Notes: a model not told the origin generated them from the letters alone. Positions 1 to 9,952 are shown, counted from the first letter of the stretch. The stretch is 64,000 bases of DNA from Deltaproteobacteria bacterium IMCC39146 (GCA_030005635.1 JARUHP010000010.1:59226-123225), one strand, 5' to 3'. Numbers and translations are program-made.

Positions 1-1779
1 GTTGCCGCTCCTGTCGCGGCAGATCTCGGCGGCGTCATCGCGTTCGCCGATGCCAATCACGATAGATTTGAGTACAGGAGCTTTAAGCTTGATCCCTGCG
101 TTCTTGAGCATGGCCTCCAGCGCGGCGGTGAACGTGTCGCGGTTGGTGTAGGTCTTGCCCGCGAGGGTGTGCAGTGCGGCACGGATCTCTGCTTGCAGAG
201 CGAGCCCCTCTTTCTCCTCGTGTATTCGCTCAGACTCGTTTTTCTTTTTGCTCACCGCCAGATTTTTGAAGGCTGCTTGCGTGTCGAGACGGTCAAGTGA
301 CTCTGCGTTGATCTCGAAGCGCAGCTTGAGCGGTCGCAGCACCTTGATCTCACGGTAACCAAAATCGGTGGTGTCGAAAATCTTTACATGCGAGCCTTCC
401 TGGCGGGCTTTAACCAGCTTGAGAATCGCTTGCTTGTGGGTTTCAGTAATCTCGCGGCGCTTGCTACCAAGGCTCTTAGGCATACCCGACCAGAACTCCT
501 CGCACGAGGCGTCCACAAGCATGACCTTGCCCTTGTGAGCGGCGGGCTTGCGATTGCTTAACAGCCAGATGTAGGTGCTGATGCCAGTGTTATAAAAGAG
601 CTGCTGCGGCAGGGCGACGATGACATCTAGCCAGTCGTTTTCTAAGATCCAGCGGCGAATTTCCGATTCGCCCGAGCCAGCGCCGCCGGTGAAGAGCGGT
701 GAGCCGTTCAGGATGATACCGATGTAGCTTTTAGATTCCTCGGGATCGTTCATCCGGGCAATGAAGTGCTGCAAGAAGAGCATTTGGCCATCAGACTTGC
801 GCGGTAGCCCGGCCCCAAAGCGGCCATCAAAGCCCCGCGCCGCCTCGTCTTTTACCGCAGTGTAGTCCTTGCTCCACTCGTAGCCGTAGGGCGGATTGAC
901 GAACTGGTAGTCGAAGCGCATGTTCGCTAACTGATCGTCAGAGAGCGTGCTGCCCTTTTTGATATTTTCGGCGTCTTTGCCGTCCGGTTCAAGGATCAGC
1001 ATGTCGGAGCGGGCGATGGCCCAGGTCTGAGGGTTCAACTCCTGACCGTAGAGGAAGACCTTGGCTTGGGGGTTGATTTGAAGGATATGTTCTTTAGCAA
1101 TGGACAGGATACCGCCCGTGCCGCAGCAACAGTCGTTGACCGTGCGGGCCACGCCCTCTCCACTGGCTAACTCGGTGTCAGACATCAGCACCAGATCGAC
1201 CATCAAGCGAATAATCTCGCGGGGGGTAAAGTGCTCACCAGGGTTTTCGTTGAGGGCTTCGTTGAACTTGCGGAGCAGGTGCTCGAAGACATAACCCATC
1301 TCGTGGTTGGACATGGACGCGGGGCGCAGGTCCACCTTGCTCTTCTCGTTGAACCGCTCCATGAGCAGGTAGAGCAGATTGACTTTTTCCAAATCGCGGA
1401 TTGCGTCATCGAAGTTGAAGGCATCGAATATCTCGCGGACATTGGGCGAGAAGCCCATCACGTACTGGCGCAGGTTCAGGGCCAGATTAGCGTCGTCGTG
1501 CAGGAGGCTCTCGTAGTTGAATTTGGAGGTGTTGTAGAAGGCGTAACCAGATGCACGGCACAATTGCCCGTGTCGGTTCTCAAGACCCTTCTCCTTCAGC
1601 GTGTGCTCGGTCTCTAGCACCTTGTCCTTGGTCGCCTCCAGCGCATAATCTAGACGGCGCAGCACCGTGAACGGCAAAATGATCTTCTGAAACTCGCTCT
1701 TCTTGAAAGCACCATTGAGCAGATCGGCAATCGCCCAAAGAAAGCTAACGACGGAATTGAATTTGGCTGGATCATTCAT
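1..1779 (-). CDS. hsdM: Type I restriction-modification system adenine methyltransferase subunit (HsdM), 3' end outside window
   Basis: N6-adenine DNA methyltransferase subunit of a type I restriction system. The frame stays open from ATG at 1779 down to base 1, so the C-terminus lies outside the window. An in-frame TAA directly upstream (1780-1782) fixes the start. The N-terminal about 140 residues fit the helical HsdM_N domain. SAM-binding motif I reads DCCCGTGG from about D216 and catalytic motif IV reads NPPYG at N295, both intact. The visible end has the ERDDAAEICRDRSGN-type text typical of the C-terminal region of long HsdM proteins. It is the last visible gene of the minus-strand series below the sigma-54 promoter at 8301-8316. 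It starts 68 bases after the response-regulator gene with no obvious Shine-Dalgarno, so co-transcription is inferred. hsdS and hsdR would be expected beyond base 1. Confidence 0.93.
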   Translation of the reverse strand, partial: MNDPAKFNSVVSFLWAIADLLNGAFKKSEFQKIILPFTVLRRLDYALEATKDKVLETEHTLKEKGLENRHGQLCRASGYAFYNTSKFNYESLLHDDANLALNLRQYVMGFSPNVREIFDAFNFDDAIRDLEKVNLLYLLMERFNEKSKVDLRPASMSNHEMGYVFEHLLRKFNEALNENPGEHFTPREIIRLMVDLVLMSDTELASGEGVARTVNDCCCGTGGILSIAKEHILQINPQAKVFLYGQELNPQTWAIARSDMLILEPDGKDAENIKKGSTLSDDQLANMRFDYQFVNPPYGYEWSKDYTAVKDEAARGFDGRFGAGLPRKSDGQMLFLQHFIARMNDPEESKSYIGIILNGSPLFTGGAGSGESEIRRWILENDWLDVIVALPQQLFYNTGISTYIWLLSNRKPAAHKGKVMLVDASCEEFWSGMPKSLGSKRREITETHKQAILKLVKARQEGSHVKIFDTTDFGYREIKVLRPLKLRFEINAESLDRLDTQAAFKNLAVSKKKNESERIHEEKEGLALQAEIRAALHTLAGKTYTNRDTFTAALEAMLKNAGIKLKAPVLKSIVIGIGERDDAAEICRDRSGN

Positions 1780-1847
1780 TTAATGGGGTGTCCAATTAGA
1801 AAAAGGGTAAGCTTGCTCATCTGTTGTCCTTTTTTGGTGAATGCGCT

Positions 1848-2771
1848 TTATTTTACAGGTGCTCTATTACTGTACTCCCGATCAAACCAAAGGATGGTGT
1901 CCATCAGAGCATGCAATGTTGAAGTCACAGTGTGCTTTGTCGGCTTGAAGGGTTCATTTTGGTCAATAGCATGTACCCCGTTTGAACAGATTGAATAACA
2001 AAAATCCATAGTTTTAAAGGTTGACGATTGATGGTCCACGTAGACATCAGTCGTGTTGGTCTGAGTCCTTGGGTCAAAGTTGCCCTTAATATGGCCGAAG
2101 ATGGGGCGAACCTTTACGTCAAGCTTCCCATAAGGTTTGATATGTTCATCTAGAACCATCGTGTTATCGACGGCATTGAGGGCGATAAATATTTTCTCGA
2201 GAAGGCTTCTGATGTTGACAAGGCTCCCCTTTATTTTGGGTAGCTCTGTATGGCTCAAATCACTCAGGCATTGTTCGAGTTCTTTCTCAGCATCGCTACC
2301 AAGGCACTTCTCCACAATGTCGAAAATGTTTTTATACTGCTTGCGTAATTTGACTTGGGGTAGCTTGTCAGCTTCTTGTTTTAAAAACGCCAGGAGTTTC
2401 TCCTCATCATTTGCTTTTGTAAAAACCTCCATAGTGCCCTGAAACAATCCTTTTAATCGACCTACTTCAGTTTCATCAGGCTCACCTGTGAGAGCGACAA
2501 CTGGTAGGGCATTGGCTTTATTGTTGAAGTAAGTGAGGGCTGCCGTTATGAAACTGTTGTCAGGGATTTCTTGGTCACGAGTTTTAAGGCATATTACATC
2601 AAGAATTACCCCGTGGAACCCATACCCATCTTTGAAAATCTCTATGCCATCTTCGAGGTTGCTTGCGTACAATAGCTTTATTCTTTTATCTTGAGCGTAG
2701 ATGTTCAGGGAGTCCTCGATATAGCTCTCATCATCATCAATAACGAGAAATTTATATTTATATTTAGCCAT
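1848..2771 (-). CDS. Response-regulator receiver protein with novel C-terminal region
   Basis: 307 residues. The N-terminal REC domain (about 5-125) has every expected key residue: acidic cluster D12-D14, phospho-acceptor D58 in VILDV, T95 in VVALTG and K119 in VFTK. The C-terminal 180 residues are mostly helical, carry no recognisable DNA-binding or output domain, and I do not recognise them. The start overlaps the end of the upstream giant methylase-kinase gene by 8 bases, a sign of translational coupling. That upstream protein ends in a histidine-kinase module, so the pair is the natural candidate for a two-component relay: kinase fused to a modification-type protein, REC protein as receiver. 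What the phosphorylated form does is unknown. The link is inferred from gene overlap and domain logic. Confidence 0.88.
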   Translation of the reverse strand: MAKYKYKFLVIDDDESYIEDSLNIYAQDKRIKLLYASNLEDGIEIFKDGYGFHGVILDVICLKTRDQEIPDNSFITAALTYFNNKANALPVVALTGEPDETEVGRLKGLFQGTMEVFTKANDEEKLLAFLKQEADKLPQVKLRKQYKNIFDIVEKCLGSDAEKELEQCLSDLSHTELPKIKGSLVNIRSLLEKIFIALNAVDNTMVLDEHIKPYGKLDVKVRPIFGHIKGNFDPRTQTNTTDVYVDHQSSTFKTMDFCYSICSNGVHAIDQNEPFKPTKHTVTSTLHALMDTILWFDREYSNRAPVK

Positions 2772-5700
2772 TTACCCCTCCTAAAGGAATTCTGATCACG
2801 AAATGCGTTGGTATGTCGTCCCTTATGATTTCAAACGTACCTCGATGGTTGTCGCAAATCAGATGTTTAATGATTGCTCCGCCAATACCCTCCCCTTCGC
2901 TGTCTTTTCTTTTGATACCAATGCTGAGGAAATTTTCTTCAGTTAAGTTTTCTGGGAATGGTTTTCCATTGTTTTGGTAGTCGATGATTAGATATTCATC
3001 ATCCTCAGCCAGCTTGAAAATAACTTCTGGCTTTGATGTTTCTTCTTCAAAAGCATGTGCTTGTGCGTTGTCGAGTAGCGAATTAATAGCTTCGACAATT
3101 GAGGTCTTGTGGAGCAGAACCTTTTCTTTTGTTTTCCCTTTAACCCTTATCTTGAATTTCACTTTTTCTTTATATTGAATAGCAACTTGATCAAATAAAT
3201 TCCTGATATCATATAATTCGTAATCGCCCGCCTTCGGAAGGTCTACAAGTTTTCTGGCGTCATTCACTAGTGCTTTTATCATCTCCATGTTTGTGTAAGC
3301 AGTATCCAGAAGGTCCGCAACTGTTATCGTATCTCCATTGAGTCTGGTACCGGCCTCTTCATTTAAAAGGTTGTGATTTTTTAGAACGTTTTCAATCTTT
3401 TTCATGGGGGCTTCAGTAGCCCCGAGCTTCGGGCGCAAGTTGTGAGTTAAAAAACGCAGGATTCTAAATTCTGCTTCTTGCCTTTCTTTGATGGACTCAT
3501 TCGCAATTTTCTTTGCTTCTTGTATGTTAGCCTGAATCTTAAGTAGGTCATATTTCTGGGACAAAGAAAATGATTTTTGTTCTTTGAGGGATTGAAGCAT
3601 TGGGATATGGAGAGCATTAACATCTACACTATTGAGCAACAAGCCATAAGTTGAAAGTTTAATCTGATTTATGACAATTTGGCTATGTAGTTGATGATAG
3701 AGATATTCAATATCTACCAATTCATTTTTGGGAAAGATTGCGAAGATGTTGTCACTTACTAATATGTCTTGTTCACTCCTACCAACCCAGGTGTCTACCG
3801 GGTCAAAGATAGCGGCTCTGATGTTTTTGGTGTTGCGGGCAACGAGAATGCATTTTTCATTCACAACGTAGAAACGTTCCCTACCACTATTGTCGCTGAT
3901 TGGTGTGCACAATGAGAGATCTAAATATTCCTCTTTTACCTCTGGATTAATGGCTTTGATATTTACATAGGGAATAGTTTGTAATTGCAGGTTTTGTACT
4001 TGCCCACGTACTCCGTGCGACACATCTGCAATTTCGCTTAACAGTGACGTAGAACCATCATTACGTAATGCTTCTAACTCCTCATGTAGGCCGCTGGAAA
4101 AAAACCCAGGGTGACTCAGATTTGCATTTCTCAAGCTTTTGGTTTCGATGGAGCGAGTATGCAGAGTTTTTAGCTTCGGGGCATTAAAAGCTTCAATAAT
4201 GTCATAAAAGTATGGATTGGAGCTGTTTTCCGCTGGTGTTGAAGCGAAATAGAAAAGATTATCCCTAGGGCTTGTTCTTTCAATCCGCTCCGAACCATTT
4301 GCGTATGCTGCGAACAGAACTCTTCCTCGAGATAACTCTTCTTTTCTTTTGTTTATGATAACAAGTAGCATTGCCGGGACAGGGCGGCCGGGGTTATTTG
4401 TGATCTCAATTATGGCTTGCAGATAATCTTTAGAAATTAGATGCTCCCAAAAAGGTTTATTTCTCCGGGACAGGAGTGCTTCGGGTGTCAAAATTACAGC
4501 CATCCTGCCTTTTTTGCTAAGCCTTTCAATTTGTTTCAGGAGGCGGTAATTTTCATGATTTCTGCCAAAATAGGTAAATGTTTTACCATCAAGTATTATT
4601 TCTTTATTGCCGCTATTAGTCTGGAGATCTTTTGAAACTAAAGAGCTGACGATAACGTCGTAATTTTTGAAAAGGATATCACCAGAATTGTCATCTGAAA
4701 CTTTATGTCCTTCTTTGTCAGTAATTAGACAGGAGAAAGCAAGAACTCTTGCGTCATAAAGTGTGGGCCCTGAGCTTTTGGCATATGTAGTTAGATTTTC
4801 ATGACCGGGCTCTTTCGGCTGCTTGTTTAGGCCATACAAAATGCTTCCGTCTGCGAGGTTTGGATAGAGACATTTTTCCCCGGGTTGAGGGTTCATGATC
4901 TTGCTAGCAAGATAGTTTAGTCCGGCCTCCGTTGGTAAGGTGGCATATATAATTGACCTTCTTGTACTTAGCTCAGTTGAAGAGCAGATTTTTGTCAAGA
5001 TTTCTACTAAGTCAAACCTGTCAATATGGGTAGGAGAGGCGCCTGAATTGACAGCGATGGTGTTAATAATCAAGGCTATGGCAGCTTGAAGGGTGGTCCT
5101 GTCTAATGACTTTTTTTCAAGAACGTGGTGAACACTTTCCTCCAGACTTTCGGTGTCTGTTGGATTGCTTAAATGTTGTTCAGTGATTTTTCTGAAAGTA
5201 TTTACAAAAAGATGCGGTTCTGTGGAACGTGCGGACCAGATATTTTTAAGGGAGTGCCAGACGGGATGTTTCTTTTTGCCTGAGCCCTGCTTATCTTGAG
5301 AGAGGTATTTTTTAAAACAGACCGCTATAAGAACAAGTAAGTTAATGGCATCTTTGGGGTGGATTTTAGCTCTGGTGAGCATGTCCAAGGCTTGTTTGAA
5401 ATCATCGTAAATATTATTTGCAGCTTGGTTTTTTTCTGAATACTCTTGCCAGCTTTTTACGTGTTGGAGATAGCTCTCTGGAGCATCTATGCCATTTAGG
5501 GACTGGATTATCTTTTTGAAGGTATCGCTGTCTCCGACACCAGGCTCAGCCTTTTTGTCAATGTAGCAGAATGGTTTTGAGGCTACGCCGAAAACATCAG
5601 TGACATGCACATGTTCTTTTGTAGAAACGCCATCCCTTTTTGCTCCCTCGTAAAGGTCCAGAGCTTTTTCATCTGAGGGGGTCAATTGCCATAAAATTCC

Positions 5701-8217
5701 ATACAACATTTTGTGGTAGGCTGACAGAATCGTTGGCCTTCCATTACTGTTGATGGCGAAATCATAACCAGTGAGCATTGCTCTGCAAACTTTGATTGCG
5801 TTAGGGCACTTCCGGAGCATTGTCGCTTCGTCCATGTTTGTGCCATAGGCAAAGTAAGGTTTTCTGGACGGATCGTTTAATCTCTCTTTGTGTGCAGAGA
5901 TGCTTTCTTCAAAGTTTTCTTTAGCGAACGTTCCCAGGTAGGCAAAGGCGTGTTTAAGGATGAGCTTTATGAATTTATCTATGTAGCCAATTGATTTCCC
6001 ATCAAGGACTAGGTCATCACATATCTTTATTTCATTGTCAGATTTGATAGCCTCTGCAATATTTTTCCTAAAAGTTTCTTTCCCTTCTCTCGTTTCGTAT
6101 ATGCTCGAAAATATCTTTTCTAGTTCTATATATAGCCAGTTTGCAATTTCTTTCAGTTCTTGGCTTATATCGAGCTGCTCTACAAAATCTGCTTTCTCTG
6201 CAAGTTCAGATATTTTTGTAGTGCGAAACTTTTTACTGAGGGCAAGCTTCTCAAGTTTCTCAAGTTTCTCAAGTGTGCTTTTGATTTCTACGATTGGGTC
6301 TCCCTTGCTTCCTAGCAGTAGCTCTGAGAGATAAACCAATGCATCGCCGCCCTCTGCGCGATAGTTCTTTGCAACCTGTCGTTGAGTTTGGATGGATGGC
6401 AGAGGAATAGACAAATCATCAAGGACTTTTTTGGGTAAATGCTGAATTGTTGCACCACGTGCCATGTCGCTGAGCCAGGAACGACATCCTATGCTATCGA
6501 GGTAGGCCATTAAAAAATTTGGATCAAGCTGGCTCTGGTCAGAGCGCAGGGCATAAACCCCTTTGGAAGCAACTGCACCAACCGCACCACTGCTAACAAT
6601 CCCTAGCTTGCCGATAGTCCCTGATTTGGATAAAAGAATATCGCCTGCCTTAAGCTTCCATTCGTCCCCAATCTTCTGAGAGACCTCTGATGAAAGCCAA
6701 GCGGAGCTTTTCGATACTTGGCCATTTTGAATGTCTTTGATACGGATAAAAGGGATAGTGCTCTCACCCATAGGTATGTCAGTCATTTCAGACCGACTGT
6801 AGAAGCTACTGGTGAAAATCTGGCAGCAATCTCTCAGCTTGACCACTGCATCTTTTCCTAGTAGAGCGTCAAGTTGTTCCTCGAGTCCACTTCTGTCGCG
6901 TCGCCTTGGGGTGAGATCCCATTCATATTTTTCAAGGGTCTCCATGTCGACATCCCAGCAATGTTTTCCCGGCTGGGGGCTACTTACCCTGTTAGCTAGT
7001 TCTTGTGCCAATTTAAATTTAATGGTGGCTGGCTCTTTACCTCTGCTCTTTTCGAAAAAAGGTTCGGAATCAATCATTCGCACTCGTTCGGTTGGTCCAG
7101 AATGCCTTAGCACCAAAATGCTTGCCCTGACTGCCGAGAAGGGTGCAAAAGCATTTTCAGGAAGAGCAATTATTGCTTCAACACTGTTTTGTTCGATTAG
7201 CTCGCGACGCAGTTCTTGGTCTTGGCCGCTGCGATACAAGAATCCGTTCGGCACAACGATAACCGCTCTTCCGTTGGGGCAGAGCCGGGAGAGAGCATGC
7301 TGAACAAAGAAGCCTGTGGCATCTCTTGTCTTGATTGGGAAGTGTTCGAGTTCATTGGAGTTAACACGTAGGCCCCAGGGAGGATTGGCTACGACTAGGT
7401 CAAAGCTTCCTTTCTGGGGGATTCCGGTGATTGGCTTCATTAGACTGTTGCTGTGTTCAAGCTCTGGTTCGTTTATGCCGGCTAGGGCCAAACGGGTCAA
7501 TCCAATGGCGAATGCGCTTGAATTTATTTCCGTGCCGCTGATGGTCAGCGGAAGCTTTTCGTTAATGTCTAGGCTTAGGTCTTTATTAAGAAGAACCTGG
7601 TCACAAACTGCCGTCAGAAATCTCGCAGAACCAAAGCACGGATCGTAGACTCGCTCACCTGGGGCTGGTGCTCCCAGAACAGCAATTAGTTGACTGATTT
7701 CATTGGGATCTAAAGCTTCGCGAGCAACGTCTTTATAGCTTTTAGTCGACAAATCTATGATTTGATCAAAGGCTTTTAAGAGGTTACGGCGGTGTACTGA
7801 ATTTTCAAAAGGTTGGTCGGCCAACCAAGAAGCCATTTGCCTCAATAAATGTGGTGAAAGCTCTCCCAGTTGCGCAACGGCATCTGCCATGTGGAACAGC
7901 TTGGTGGCTAGTGGATTGTCAGAAGAGCTTCTTAAGGATTTAAGCTTAGCTGGAAGCTGGCGGCCTAGCAGGTCGTGTAGTTGCTCGGCAGGTAAAGACT
8001 TCCAGGTGCTCCAACGAAGCTCTTTAGGTAAGACTGGAGTGTAAATGGCTTTATTGGTATTGGCAACGAACTCATCCTTGGATTCCTGGAAGTCGGCCCA
8101 CCGTAGATAGATCAGGGCCGTGAGTTTCAGTACAAACCCATTATGGGTAAAGGTGGGGTCCGTTTTTAAATCGTAGAGGATTTTCGCAAACTGCATTGAG
8201 GGTGTTGAATGGGTCAT
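2764..8217 (-). CDS. Giant fusion: N6-adenine methylase, HsdS-like, GGCT-like, pseudo-methylase, HsdS-like, histidine kinase
   Basis: About 1817 residues, numbered from ATG 8217. I chose this start because an AAGAGAG precedes it at good spacing, whereas the upstream ATG at 8244 has none. Order of parts: a type I-like N6 methylase with motif I DPCFGSARF at D192 and motif IV NPPW at N278, both intact; an HsdS-like target-recognition segment about 460-620 with GDILLSKSG and QTQRQVA text; a gamma-glutamylcyclotransferase-like domain about 783-880 with FAYGTNMD; a second methylase fold about 1070-1325 whose motif IV is replaced by VSSLVSKD and so looks dead; a second HsdS-like part about 1385-1570; and a kinase module with H1592 in LTHNLRPKLG, an N-box near 1712 (LLDNAQAHA) and a G-box near 1776. 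It follows a consensus sigma-54 promoter and overlaps the REC gene. I know of no named system with this architecture. A role in epigenetic sensing or defence is inference. Confidence 0.9.
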   Translation of the reverse strand: MTHSTPSMQFAKILYDLKTDPTFTHNGFVLKLTALIYLRWADFQESKDEFVANTNKAIYTPVLPKELRWSTWKSLPAEQLHDLLGRQLPAKLKSLRSSSDNPLATKLFHMADAVAQLGELSPHLLRQMASWLADQPFENSVHRRNLLKAFDQIIDLSTKSYKDVAREALDPNEISQLIAVLGAPAPGERVYDPCFGSARFLTAVCDQVLLNKDLSLDINEKLPLTISGTEINSSAFAIGLTRLALAGINEPELEHSNSLMKPITGIPQKGSFDLVVANPPWGLRVNSNELEHFPIKTRDATGFFVQHALSRLCPNGRAVIVVPNGFLYRSGQDQELRRELIEQNSVEAIIALPENAFAPFSAVRASILVLRHSGPTERVRMIDSEPFFEKSRGKEPATIKFKLAQELANRVSSPQPGKHCWDVDMETLEKYEWDLTPRRRDRSGLEEQLDALLGKDAVVKLRDCCQIFTSSFYSRSEMTDIPMGESTIPFIRIKDIQNGQVSKSSAWLSSEVSQKIGDEWKLKAGDILLSKSGTIGKLGIVSSGAVGAVASKGVYALRSDQSQLDPNFLMAYLDSIGCRSWLSDMARGATIQHLPKKVLDDLSIPLPSIQTQRQVAKNYRAEGGDALVYLSELLLGSKGDPIVEIKSTLEKLEKLEKLALSKKFRTTKISELAEKADFVEQLDISQELKEIANWLYIELEKIFSSIYETREGKETFRKNIAEAIKSDNEIKICDDLVLDGKSIGYIDKFIKLILKHAFAYLGTFAKENFEESISAHKERLNDPSRKPYFAYGTNMDEATMLRKCPNAIKVCRAMLTGYDFAINSNGRPTILSAYHKMLYGILWQLTPSDEKALDLYEGAKRDGVSTKEHVHVTDVFGVASKPFCYIDKKAEPGVGDSDTFKKIIQSLNGIDAPESYLQHVKSWQEYSEKNQAANNIYDDFKQALDMLTRAKIHPKDAINLLVLIAVCFKKYLSQDKQGSGKKKHPVWHSLKNIWSARSTEPHLFVNTFRKITEQHLSNPTDTESLEESVHHVLEKKSLDRTTLQAAIALIINTIAVNSGASPTHIDRFDLVEILTKICSSTELSTRRSIIYATLPTEAGLNYLASKIMNPQPGEKCLYPNLADGSILYGLNKQPKEPGHENLTTYAKSSGPTLYDARVLAFSCLITDKEGHKVSDDNSGDILFKNYDVIVSSLVSKDLQTNSGNKEIILDGKTFTYFGRNHENYRLLKQIERLSKKGRMAVILTPEALLSRRNKPFWEHLISKDYLQAIIEITNNPGRPVPAMLLVIINKRKEELSRGRVLFAAYANGSERIERTSPRDNLFYFASTPAENSSNPYFYDIIEAFNAPKLKTLHTRSIETKSLRNANLSHPGFFSSGLHEELEALRNDGSTSLLSEIADVSHGVRGQVQNLQLQTIPYVNIKAINPEVKEEYLDLSLCTPISDNSGRERFYVVNEKCILVARNTKNIRAAIFDPVDTWVGRSEQDILVSDNIFAIFPKNELVDIEYLYHQLHSQIVINQIKLSTYGLLLNSVDVNALHIPMLQSLKEQKSFSLSQKYDLLKIQANIQEAKKIANESIKERQEAEFRILRFLTHNLRPKLGATEAPMKKIENVLKNHNLLNEEAGTRLNGDTITVADLLDTAYTNMEMIKALVNDARKLVDLPKAGDYELYDIRNLFDQVAIQYKEKVKFKIRVKGKTKEKVLLHKTSIVEAINSLLDNAQAHAFEEETSKPEVIFKLAEDDEYLIIDYQNNGKPFPENLTEENFLSIGIKRKDSEGEGIGGAIIKHLICDNHRGTFEIIRDDIPTHFVIRIPLGGVNG

Positions 8218-8300
8218 CGGGGCAGTCTCTCTTGAAAAAAGCATAGTGAAGCATGTCTGTTCGAAGTCATAAGATTTTCACTCTTGTCGGCTTCGGTAAT

Positions 8301-8316
8301 AGCAACGGCTGTGCCA
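8301..8316 (-). promoter_or_regulatory. Sigma-54 (-24/-12) promoter for the methylase-kinase operon
   Basis: On the minus strand the bases read TGGCACAGCCGTTGCT, an exact fit to the TGGCACR-N4-TTGCW consensus with the invariant GG and GC at correct spacing. It lies just downstream of the stop codon of the sigma-54 activator gene and about 85 bases ahead of the giant fusion gene. The expected transcription start is near 8290. Upstream activator sites would have to fall inside the 3' end of the activator gene. Confidence 0.85.
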
Positions 8317-8317
8317 A

Positions 8318-9829
8318 TCAAGTGTCAATGCTATATTTTTCAATCCAGTTGCTGAGGGTCTGATAGTTTTTGAGCCCTAGCAAGTCGGCGGCTTTCTTCT
8401 TGTTTCCAGCCGTTTCTTCAAGTGCTCTTCGAATGTAGTGGGAGGATAAAAAGGCTTGTAATTCCTGAAGGTTGAAGCCCTCCCCCAAAGGCTTTGTCAG
8501 GATATCATTATTGTTGCTTGATGTCGAAGGCAGAATGGCTTGCCGGATATCAGCCTCGCTGATGGTTTCTTTTGCGACGCTGACACAAACACGCATGATG
8601 GTGTTCTGCAACTCGCGTATATTCCCTGGCCAGGTGTGCTTTAGTATAAGATTTCTTGCGTTAGCAGAAAGTTTTTTATAAGTGTAGCCTGGGCTCGTTT
8701 TTAGCGAATTGTTGACTCTTGATAGCAATGAGTCGACAAGGAGGCCAAGGTCTCCCTTTCGCTCTCGCAATGATGGTAGTTTGAGAATGGCTACAGCAAG
8801 GCGATAGAAGAGGTCCGAGCGGAAATCCCCTGTGGCCACTTCTTTGATGAGGGTTCGGTTGGTCGCTGAGATGATTCGTACATCAACGGAGCGCTCAACT
8901 GACTCGCCAATCCTTTTCACTTTTCCTTCCTGTAGGACCCGTAATACTTTTACCTGTGAATCCAATGGAAGTTCTCCAATTTCATCCAGAAAAAGTGTCC
9001 CGCCATGAGCAGATTCAAAATAACCTTTACGGTCTGTATCGGCACCGGTAAAGGCTCCTTTTTTGTGGCCAAAAAATTCCGCTTCGAATAGGTCTTTGGG
9101 AATGGCGCCGCAGTTGACTGGTACGAAAAGGCCCTCTTTGCGCGTGCTGCTTTCATGTATAGCGCGCGCGAATAACTCTTTCCCTGTCCCGGTCTCCCCC
9201 TCGATCAATACGGGAACTTCGCGAGTAGCGAACATACGGGATTGCACGATTAGGTTTTTCATCTCGGCGCAACGGTGAATGATTTCATCGAACTCTGGTG
9301 CTTGGGGCGGTAGTGCTTCGCTGAGCTCAAGGAGCCTCTCGTCTGTTCCTCTTGAGATCGAGGGGATGAACTCGGCAACGATATCGAACGGAATGTTGGC
9401 TTTTTCAACGCCTTGCTCTCTGGACGTCTGCCAGAGCTCAGCCTTAGGAAAGCGCCCTTTGCCTAAAAGTATCCATGAAGCAGCCATTGTTGGTGTACCG
9501 GGGCTAAGGTGAAAGCAAGGGATGCCTCGGTCGCGATGTCGCTTCAGTCGTTCAGCAACTACCTTCTCTGCAACCTGGTAGGCTTCGCCAAGATTGGTTG
9601 GTGAGGACAGTTTGACTTTTTGGTGTTGAATCGGAGCAGATGTCTGAGGTTGTAGCCAGTCGATATATCCGACGACATTCTTTTCGGTCCCGTAGTTGTC
9701 AAGCAGAACAGCTTCGTCGAAGCTCTCTTTACTGAGCAGTTGGGCTATCGGTCCCAGCCCAACCTTGTCGCTTTCTTCGACGGCCCTAAGATCTGTATAT
9801 CCTACCCACGCAAAAAGTATTCTCGCCAT
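8318..9829 (-). CDS. RtcR-like sigma-54 activator with N-terminal CARF-like sensor domain
   Basis: 503 residues. The N-terminal about 160 residues resemble the CARF-like sensor of RtcR, including the HLSPGTPTMAASWILL segment that matches the ligand-pocket TGT helix region. The central AAA+ sigma-54 interaction domain has Walker A GETGTGKE, the sigma-54 contact loop GAFTGA and Walker B TLFLDEIGE. The C-terminus is a Fis-type helix-turn-helix (NKKKAADLLGLKNYQTLSNW). The start is backed by AGGAGG upstream of ATG 9829. In known RtcR proteins the sensor responds to RNA ends, and CARF domains generally bind nucleotide second messengers. The ligand here is unknown. Flanking sigma-54 promoters point outward in both directions (8301-8316 and 9953-9968), so it probably controls both gene series. 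No rtcA or rtcB is visible in the window. Confidence 0.92.
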   Translation of the reverse strand: MARILFAWVGYTDLRAVEESDKVGLGPIAQLLSKESFDEAVLLDNYGTEKNVVGYIDWLQPQTSAPIQHQKVKLSSPTNLGEAYQVAEKVVAERLKRHRDRGIPCFHLSPGTPTMAASWILLGKGRFPKAELWQTSREQGVEKANIPFDIVAEFIPSISRGTDERLLELSEALPPQAPEFDEIIHRCAEMKNLIVQSRMFATREVPVLIEGETGTGKELFARAIHESSTRKEGLFVPVNCGAIPKDLFEAEFFGHKKGAFTGADTDRKGYFESAHGGTLFLDEIGELPLDSQVKVLRVLQEGKVKRIGESVERSVDVRIISATNRTLIKEVATGDFRSDLFYRLAVAILKLPSLRERKGDLGLLVDSLLSRVNNSLKTSPGYTYKKLSANARNLILKHTWPGNIRELQNTIMRVCVSVAKETISEADIRQAILPSTSSNNNDILTKPLGEGFNLQELQAFLSSHYIRRALEETAGNKKKAADLLGLKNYQTLSNWIEKYSIDT

Positions 9830-9952
9830 GATATTTCCTCCTGAGCTTGGTTCCGTCTCAAGATATAAGTTTTTTTATTTATCTGCAAATAATTTTACTT
9901 CAAAAAAGATGTCACAACATAAATTTCCTGTAAAGTCAGCATTTTAGAAACT

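Noticed and set aside
8218..8244. Upstream ATG for the giant fusion
   Set aside because: No ribosome site; ATG 8217 has one. Not excluded entirely.
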